A DNA stretch of 6,498 bases from Verrucomicrobiota bacterium (GTDB lineage: Bacteria; Verrucomicrobiota; Verrucomicrobiia; Limisphaerales; UBA1100): the NCBI GenBank assembly GCA_028872645.1, contig JAPKDK010000166.1, positions 1-6,498 of the forward strand, written 5' to 3'. The notes below the pieces were generated by a model. It was not told the origin of the DNA, ran no database searches, and was given only the letters and a program-made list of their open reading frames with translations. Positions 1 to 6,498 of this stretch are shown here, one piece after another (within the stretch, counting starts at the first letter, position 1; the number at the start of each line of letters is the position of its first letter). Both the position numbers and the translations under genes were made by a program.

Positions 1-4
1 CCAC

Positions 5-1468
<1,464 letters not shown>

Positions 1469-1562
1469 CAGTTACATTTTTTCAAGTGAGGCTGGACAGT
1501 TGCCAACAAAACGGTAGAATTTTCCGCAGACAGAAACTCCAACAAACAACCCTTTTATTGCC

Positions 1563-2903
1563 ATGGAAAAAAAACCTCAAAGCAAAATCAATCGCCGTCA
1601 TTTCCTAAAGTCCTCAACCAAACTTGCCGCCGCGAGCGCGGTGCTCAGCCAGATTCCGATCGAACGCGTGGCGCACGCTGCCGTTGGCGACACGATTAGC
1701 GTGGCGCTCGTGGGCTGTGGCGGCCGTGGCAGCGGTGCCGTGAGCCAGATCAGGAACACCAAGGGAAACACCAAGCTCGTTGCCGTGGCCGATGTGAATA
1801 TGGAGAAGGCAAAGGGCAAGGTTGCCGGTTTTAGAAAGCAGTTTAATGATTGGGTGGACGTTCCCGAGGACAGGATCTTTGGCGGGCTCGATGGCTACAA
1901 GGCGGCGATCGACTCGGATGCGGATCTGGTAGTCATCGCAACGCCGCCGGCCTTTAAGCCGCAGCAGTTTGAGTACGCAGTGAAAGCGGGTAAGCACATT
2001 TTTTGTGAGAAGCCAGTCGCTTCCGACGCTCCGGGCGTCCGGCGTGTGCTGGCAGCCACTCAGGAGGCAAAGAAGAAAAACCTTATGGTGGGCATCGGAC
2101 TGCAACGTCGCCACGAGGAGCGGTATATTGACAACATCAAGCGACTTCATGACGGCGCGATTGGTGATATCAACCTGATGCGAGTCTATTGGAACGGTCG
2201 TGGGATTTGGTATCGCGATCGCACGCCCGAGCAAACCGAAATGACATTTCAGTGCAACAACTGGTATCATTTCATCTGGGCCAGCGGCGATCAGATTTGC
2301 GAACAGCACATTCACAACCTCGATGTTGGTAACTGGGTTATGCAGGGCTACCCCGTTATGGCAAACGGAATGGGCGGCGGCGAGATGCGCAAAGTGGGGA
2401 ATACCTACGGCGACCGCACCAAGACGCAGATTTTTGACCACACCTTTGTTGAGTACACCTATGCCAACGGCCACAAGATGTACAGTCAGGCTCGCCATCT
2501 TGACGGTAATGCGACCTTTGGCCAGGTCGGCGAGTACGCCCACGGCAGCAAGGGCACCTGCAAACTGGCTTCGTCGATCAACCCATTCGACGGCGATCCG
2601 ATCCGCATCACCGGCAAGGGCGGCGGTCACCAGCAGGAGCAACACGACCTCATCGAGTCTCTGGCGAAGGGCGATATCTACAACGAAGGTGAGTACGGCG
2701 CCAAGGCAACCTTCACGGCTATCCTTGGCCGCGAGGCTTGCTACTCGGGACGCCTCCTCAAGTGGGATGATCTTCTCAACAAAGGTCGCGACTACTGCCC
2801 CGGCATCGACAAATGGACTGTCGACTCCAATCCGCCGGCAATGAAGGGTGAGGACGGCAAGTACCCCGTCCCTCAACCCGGCATCTGGAATCCCTTCGCC
2901 TGA
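1563..2903 (+). CDS. Tat-exported Gfo/Idh/MocA family oxidoreductase
   Basis: A 446-residue NAD(P)-dependent oxidoreductase of the Gfo/Idh/MocA family; such enzymes act on sugars, inositols and their derivatives, but the substrate cannot be read from sequence. The N terminus has a twin-arginine signal, NRRHFLK (10-16), a hydrophobic stretch (about 21-31) and a likely cleavage site after AHA (37-39), so the folded, cofactor-loaded enzyme is probably exported. The Rossmann fold starts with VALVGCGGRGSG (47-58). The family motif CEKPVA, with E149-K150-P151, follows the second half of the nucleotide domain. The C-terminal domain has EQHIHNLD (247-254), whose histidines and aspartate lie where the family's catalytic residues are expected. 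Total length fits the exported PVC-group members. No clear Shine-Dalgarno sequence precedes the ATG. An intrinsic terminator 23 bases after the stop closes the unit, possibly shared with the gene at 5-1468. Confidence 0.93.
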   Translation: MEKKPQSKINRRHFLKSSTKLAAASAVLSQIPIERVAHAAVGDTISVALVGCGGRGSGAVSQIRNTKGNTKLVAVADVNMEKAKGKVAGFRKQFNDWVDVPEDRIFGGLDGYKAAIDSDADLVVIATPPAFKPQQFEYAVKAGKHIFCEKPVASDAPGVRRVLAATQEAKKKNLMVGIGLQRRHEERYIDNIKRLHDGAIGDINLMRVYWNGRGIWYRDRTPEQTEMTFQCNNWYHFIWASGDQICEQHIHNLDVGNWVMQGYPVMANGMGGGEMRKVGNTYGDRTKTQIFDHTFVEYTYANGHKMYSQARHLDGNATFGQVGEYAHGSKGTCKLASSINPFDGDPIRITGKGGGHQQEQHDLIESLAKGDIYNEGEYGAKATFTAILGREACYSGRLLKWDDLLNKGRDYCPGIDKWTVDSNPPAMKGEDGKYPVPQPGIWNPFA

Positions 2904-2925
2904 TTTCCTAAGTTTCAACGCATCG

Positions 2926-2955
2926 AACGTCGCCCTTCACGGGGCGGCGTTTTTT
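2926..2955 (+). terminator. Rho-independent terminator after the oxidoreductase gene
   Basis: The arms CGTCGCCC (2928-2935) and GGGCGGCG (2942-2949) pair over 8 bp with one G-U wobble. The stem is lengthened by AA at 2926-2927 pairing with TT. The loop is six bases, and six T residues (2950-2955) follow directly. This is a textbook intrinsic terminator, 23 bases after the stop codon of the oxidoreductase gene, and it separates that gene from the ApbE gene. Confidence 0.85.
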
Positions 2956-2990
2956 GAAACTCATTTAGCGAGTTGCTCAATCCGCCCAAC

Positions 2991-3007
2991 ACCCGCACCC
3001 TTCGGAC

Positions 3008-3015
<8 letters not shown>
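2991..3015 (+). promoter_or_regulatory. Hairpin with UUCG loop covering the ApbE start codon
   Basis: A perfect 8-bp inverted repeat, ACCCGCAC (2991-2998) and GTGCGGGT (3008-3015), surrounds an apical C(TTCG)G element (3000-3005), a very stable tetraloop class in RNA. The 3' arm contains the GTG start codon of the ApbE-like gene (3008-3010). If transcribed, the hairpin would hide that start. It is followed by ATTATTTTG, which is T-rich but not a clean T tract, so a second weak terminator is an alternative reading. The structure is seen directly; a regulatory role is inferred. Confidence 0.5.
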
Positions 3016-4003
<988 letters not shown>

Positions 4004-4009
<6 letters not shown>

Positions 4010-4034
4010 GGTCGCGCTGTGCGTGTCCCTACCA
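4004..4034. repeat. Palindrome spanning both convergent gene ends (REP-like or bidirectional terminator)
   Basis: Outer arms TGGTAGGG (4004-4011) and CCCTACCA (4027-4034) are perfectly complementary. After one T-T mismatch (4012/4026), inner arms CGCGC (4013-4017) and GCGTG (4021-4025) pair with one G-U wobble around a three-base loop TGT (4018-4020). This gives 13 pairs in 31 bases. Each outer arm encodes TGG TAG, meaning Trp then stop: the end of the ApbE gene on the plus strand and of the PfkB kinase on the minus strand. There is no T tract on either side, so it is not a classical terminator. A dispersed REP-type palindromic repeat is a good alternative, but a single window cannot show copy number. 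Confidence 0.7.
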
Positions 4035-5009
4035 AGCCTGCATCTCCGCCACTGATGCCGTGCCGGTGGTGCCCAGTTTGTGGATAACGATTGAGGCGGC
4101 GAGGTTGGCCAGTTCCAATGCCTCGGCAAGTGCTGCATCAGTCGCAATCGCGGTGGCAAGGTTGGCAGTGACGGCATCGCCGGCGCCGACGATATCGATG
4201 GCATCGCGCACGGGCAGGGCGGGAGAATGGGCAACCTCGCCACTCGGAATCGCGCCAAGGATTCCATTTTCCGCCACGCTTACAAACACTGGCTTGTTGA
4301 TTTTTTTGGACAAATCGCTAGCGGCGGTCTTGGCTTCGCCATCAGTGAACCGTGCTAGCTCGTCAGCGTTCATTTTGTAAATAATGTGTGGCCAATTGTT
4401 CAGGCCACGGCGGCTGTCGCCGATAACGAGGGTTCGGGTTTTAATCTCATCAATGGCGGCGAGGAGGTTTTTCGTGACCACGCCGGTTTCCGGTTCATCG
4501 ACTTGGTCGAGGATGACGAAGGCGTCCACCTTCCCCGGGAGCGCGCGGACGGCGTCGGCGAGTTTTTTCTGCAACGCCTCGGGTGTCGGATGCCAATTTT
4601 TGCTGTCGAGTCGGTTGAGTTCGCGCGGGGGTTGGCCGGGATCGAGCACGAGCGGTTTGCAATAGGTGAAGGTGCGTTGCGTTTTGCTCTTAAAAAAATA
4701 ATCCATTTTCACGCCGGGCAATTGCTCAAGCGCGTGCTGGAGTTCATAGCCTTCGCCATCGCAACCGCAAAAGCCGACTGGCCACACTTCTCCCACGCCA
4801 AGGGCGGAAAGGTTTGCCAACACCGTCCCGGCCGCGCCGGGTTGGGCGCGCACGTGGGTGACGTTGTGCACGGGGAGGCCGGTCTCGATGGAGGTTCCTT
4901 TTTTTGAAGAATCAATTTCCAAATACCGGTCACAACTATAATCGCCGACCACCGCGATGCGAAGTGATGGGTATTGGCCGGTGATTTCCTGGAATCGTTG
5001 GGGCGTCAT
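4029..5009 (-). CDS. PfkB-family sugar kinase, RfaE/HldE kinase-domain type
   Basis: A 326-residue carbohydrate kinase of the PfkB/ribokinase superfamily, closest in motifs to the kinase domain of HldE/RfaE, which phosphorylates D-glycero-manno-heptose 7-phosphate at C1. Landmarks: VVGDYSCDRYL (20-30), a substrate-side glycine motif QPGAAGTVLANLSALG (57-72, compare PGGAANVA.NLAALG in HldE), GDSRRGLNNW (197-206, the usual VDPKG region), MNADELARF (213-221), the signature DIVGAGDAV (272-280) with D278 the expected catalytic base, and KLGTTGTASV (311-320), an HldE-like C-terminal motif. There is no nucleotidyltransferase domain, so it is the kinase part only. The ATG at 5009 is chosen because the longer frame (to 5189) would overlap the upstream gene by about 150 bases and its extra residues do not look like a kinase; GTGAG, about 6-9 bases upstream, may be a weak ribosome site. 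The gene lies 26 bases after its upstream partner. The real substrate may not be heptose. Confidence 0.88.
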   Translation of the reverse strand: MTPQRFQEITGQYPSLRIAVVGDYSCDRYLEIDSSKKGTSIETGLPVHNVTHVRAQPGAAGTVLANLSALGVGEVWPVGFCGCDGEGYELQHALEQLPGVKMDYFFKSKTQRTFTYCKPLVLDPGQPPRELNRLDSKNWHPTPEALQKKLADAVRALPGKVDAFVILDQVDEPETGVVTKNLLAAIDEIKTRTLVIGDSRRGLNNWPHIIYKMNADELARFTDGEAKTAASDLSKKINKPVFVSVAENGILGAIPSGEVAHSPALPVRDAIDIVGAGDAVTANLATAIATDAALAEALELANLAASIVIHKLGTTGTASVAEMQAW

Positions 5010-5035
5010 TTTTGTCTCACACGGATCCGCGCGAG

Positions 5036-6109
5036 TTATTTTGAAAGTTCGTTCAAAAGGTGGTGCGTAAAGTCGATGTTGTCGCACTGCGCGTAATGCA
5101 TCGCGCCGCCCATGCGCGCGTAGCTTTTGCAGAAGCGCAGATAATAAGCGGGGTTGTCTTTGGGCGGTTCGCCGATGGTCCAATCCCAACCGCCGCCGTC
5201 TTGAATGTCCACGACGTAAAATGAATGATTTTGGACGATGTCGCGATTGGCTTGCAGCCGGAGATTGTTCACGCAGGAAAGGCTCTTTTCAAAAACCTGC
5301 GGGCCCATTATGGCGCTGCCCACCGAAAGTACCACGCCGTCATTGAGGCCTTCCACCGCGCCGCCGAAGGTTGCGAAGTCCATTCCCGCCGCGCGGCCGA
5401 GTGCCGCGCCATTGAACATCGGATGATTGGAAATAATGTCGTAGCCAATGCCCGGATGCACTGTGAGCGAAACGCCGTGCCGGAAGGCATTGCCGAGCAC
5501 GGAGGAGGATTTCCACTCGTGGGAAATTTCGTGGCGACCTTCGGCGAGGTTGTGCTGGCGCATCGCCTGAAAAAGTTCAGCGTGGGCGGGGCTGGTTTGT
5601 CGTTCCAATTCCGCAAGAGTCGGCAGCGTGACGCCATCTTCGGCGATCATTCGGCCGACGCTTTGGCCGAAGCCTTCGTCCTTGAGCGCGCCCGCGAGAA
5701 TGGCGAGGTGGAGGCAGCGGCCGGTTTCTTCCCACGCGCCGAAGGTGCCGGTGGCGACGTTGGCGCGCACGCATTCGGTGGATCGGCCGTGATGGGCCCA
5801 TTCCCAATCGTGGATGACGCCCGCGCCGTTGGTGGCGAGGTGGGTTATCCAGCCGTCGGCCATTAGTTTTTCCATCAACAAATGCGCGCCGTTTTTGATG
5901 AGATGCGCGCCGTAAATGTACATTACGCTCGCGCCGTTTTCTCGCGCGGCGCGAATGTCAGCGGCGCAGCGGGTGACGTGAACGCGATTGGCGGGCGATA
6001 GCTCGGCGGGTGTGTGGGTCGGGTCGATGAGGGTTTCCTCGATGCCCGCCATACTGTCACGTTCTGCTAGGGGGTAGACTTTGAGTTGTGAGAGGTCGAT
6101 GGGTTTCAT
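5036..6109 (-). CDS. Conserved protein of uncertain function, possibly deoxyhypusine-synthase-like NAD fold
   Basis: A soluble 357-residue protein without signal peptide or membrane segment. I cannot name its function. Distinct stretches: VMYIYGAHLIKNGAHLL (62-78), LATNGAGVIHDWEWAHHGRS (91-110), TGTFGAWEETGR (120-131), HPGIGYDIISNHPMFNGAA (218-236), VVLSVGSAIMGPQVFEKSLS (259-278), and a C-terminal VVDIQDGGGWDW (299-310) with PPKDNPAYYLRFCKSYARMG (315-334). The TNGAGVIHDWE segment recalls the TTAGGIEED-type nucleotide-binding loop of deoxyhypusine synthases and the GNALAVHDIE-type loop of LOR/SDH (ArgZ-like) domains. A Rossmann-like NAD-binding fold is therefore a reasonable guess, but the canonical deoxyhypusine synthase residues are not recognisable. 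The many glycines, acidic residues and histidines fit an enzyme. Its ATG overlaps the stop of the HAD gene (ATGA), and the sugar kinase follows 26 bases later. It probably acts in the same pathway as these two. Coding certainty is high, function uncertain. Confidence 0.85.
   Translation of the reverse strand: MKPIDLSQLKVYPLAERDSMAGIEETLIDPTHTPAELSPANRVHVTRCAADIRAARENGASVMYIYGAHLIKNGAHLLMEKLMADGWITHLATNGAGVIHDWEWAHHGRSTECVRANVATGTFGAWEETGRCLHLAILAGALKDEGFGQSVGRMIAEDGVTLPTLAELERQTSPAHAELFQAMRQHNLAEGRHEISHEWKSSSVLGNAFRHGVSLTVHPGIGYDIISNHPMFNGAALGRAAGMDFATFGGAVEGLNDGVVLSVGSAIMGPQVFEKSLSCVNNLRLQANRDIVQNHSFYVVDIQDGGGWDWTIGEPPKDNPAYYLRFCKSYARMGGAMHYAQCDNIDFTHHLLNELSK
6106..6109 (-). other. ATGA stop/start overlap (translational coupling)
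   Basis: On the minus strand the TGA stop of the HAD phosphatase gene (6108-6106) overlaps the ATG of the next gene (6109-6107). The region before this ATG (TTACTTGGCGA) has no clear Shine-Dalgarno sequence, which supports re-initiation by ribosomes that have just finished the HAD gene. Confidence 0.85.
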
Positions 6110-6498
6110 TCGCCAAGTAAAATTTGTAAAAGTGTTTCGGGCTCACGGTAGTCGGCAATGATTGCGTTCGCTCCAGTTTCGATCAGGACGGCGCGTTTAT
6201 TTTCGTCAACGCGACCGGAGCCGTTTTCATTTTCGTCACTGCACACCGCGATGGCGAGTCCACCCAAGTTTCGCGCGGCTTCAATCTCCGCCGCACCATC
6301 GCCGAACATAATAAACGCTTCGCCCGTGAAAAGTTCCTCTGCCATTAATTTTTCGAGTACGGCTTGTTTAGTGAAATTATTTGCATCGGTATGGCCGTAG
6401 ACGTGCCCATTGCAAAATCCGGTGAGACAGAGCATCTCGGCCTCGGCGGTGATTTGGTCGTGCGGATTGCCGCTCAAAATAATGATGCGCAATCCGCG
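6106..6498 (-). CDS. HAD-superfamily phosphatase, C-terminal part (5' end beyond the window)
   Basis: The last 130 residues of a HAD hydrolase; the reading frame stays open to the right edge. HAD motif II is seen as IIILSGN (5-11 of the visible part), K44 in NNFTKQAVLEKL is a candidate for the motif III lysine, and motif IV is IMFGDGAAEIEAAR (63-76) with G66-D67 and E71 as metal-site residues. The nucleophile motif DxDxT would lie upstream and cannot be seen. The tail (GGLAIAVCSDE, then KRAVLIETGANAIIADY, then a short leucine-rich end) recalls phosphoglycolate/sugar-phosphate phosphatase-like HADs. A TTG at 6492 could be called a start, but it sits in the core strand of motif II, so it is an internal leucine. 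The gene overlaps the next one by four bases and heads, or belongs to, an operon with it and the RfaE-like kinase. The substrate is probably a phospho-sugar, by context. Confidence 0.85.
   Translation of the reverse strand, partial: RGLRIIILSGNPHDQITAEAEMLCLTGFCNGHVYGHTDANNFTKQAVLEKLMAEELFTGEAFIMFGDGAAEIEAARNLGGLAIAVCSDENENGSGRVDENKRAVLIETGANAIIADYREPETLLQILLGE

Noticed and set aside
1515..1520. TAGAAT as a -10 box before the oxidoreductase gene
   Set aside because: No acceptable -35 element lies 16-18 bases upstream (CTGGAC at best), so a promoter is not supported.
1614..2918. A 434-residue open frame antisense to the oxidoreductase gene
   Set aside because: It mirrors a certain gene with clear motifs, has low-complexity Ala/Val/Leu-rich content and no recognisable domain. 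It arises from the GC-rich codon use of the real gene.
2958..2974. A 5-bp hairpin (AACTC / GAGTT) just after the terminator
   Set aside because: The stem is short and AT-rich with a seven-base loop and no following T tract; such structures occur by chance.
5010..5189. A 60-residue N-terminal extension of the kinase, starting at 5189
   Set aside because: It would overlap the upstream gene by about 150 bases, and its Arg/Leu-rich sequence has no kinase character; the ATG at 5009 gives the normal family N terminus.
5225..5866. A 213-residue plus-strand frame opposite the 357-residue gene
   Set aside because: It is antisense to a gene with strong conserved-looking motifs and operon context, and its composition (Ala, Gly, Glu, Arg, His) is that of a shadow frame.
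6490..6492. TTG as start codon of the HAD gene
   Set aside because: The frame continues to the window edge and the TTG lies just before the motif II strand, so the gene begins outside the window.

Overview
The window looks like chromosomal DNA from a bacterium of the PVC group, most likely a Verrucomicrobiota member, with Planctomycetota the alternative. This rests on gene content: a planctomycete-type cytochrome c domain (CVGCH, then MPP, then WIDQGA) fused to a SUMF1-like domain in one exported protein, and a Tat-exported Gfo/Idh/MocA oxidoreductase with the HIHNLD motif. These protein types are much expanded in that group. The assignment is an inference; no rRNA or other phylogenetic marker is present.

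Layout. Plus strand: (1) 5-1468, a probable lipoprotein with an N-terminal c-type haem domain and a C-terminal SUMF1/FGE-fold domain that lacks the usual catalytic cysteines; (2) 1563-2903, a Tat-exported Gfo/Idh/MocA oxidoreductase, followed by a clear intrinsic terminator at 2926-2955; (3) 3008-4009, an ApbE-type FAD:protein FMN transferase with a lipoprotein-like leader and a GTG start inside a UUCG-capped hairpin. Minus strand, read from the right edge leftward: (4) the C-terminal part of a HAD-superfamily phosphatase (6106-6498, cut by the window edge); (5) a 357-residue protein of uncertain function, possibly with a deoxyhypusine-synthase-like NAD fold (5036-6109), whose ATG overlaps the HAD stop codon; (6) a PfkB/RfaE-type sugar kinase (4029-5009) 26 bases further on. 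The three minus-strand genes look like one translationally coupled operon.

The ApbE gene and the kinase gene converge. Their ends lie inside one almost perfect 31-base palindrome (4004-4034), whose two arms supply the last codon (TGG) and the stop codon (TAG) of both genes. This suggests a REP-like palindromic repeat or a bidirectional terminator.

Functionally, the first two genes point to periplasmic or cell-surface redox and sugar chemistry. ApbE would flavinylate an exported target not present here. The minus-strand operon pairs a sugar kinase related to heptose-7-phosphate kinase with a sugar-phosphatase-like HAD protein and an uncharacterised protein. It is the best candidate here for an undescribed small-molecule (phospho-sugar) pathway. 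I saw no tRNA, rRNA, CRISPR array, insertion sequence or phage gene. There is no gene-free stretch longer than about 105 bases.
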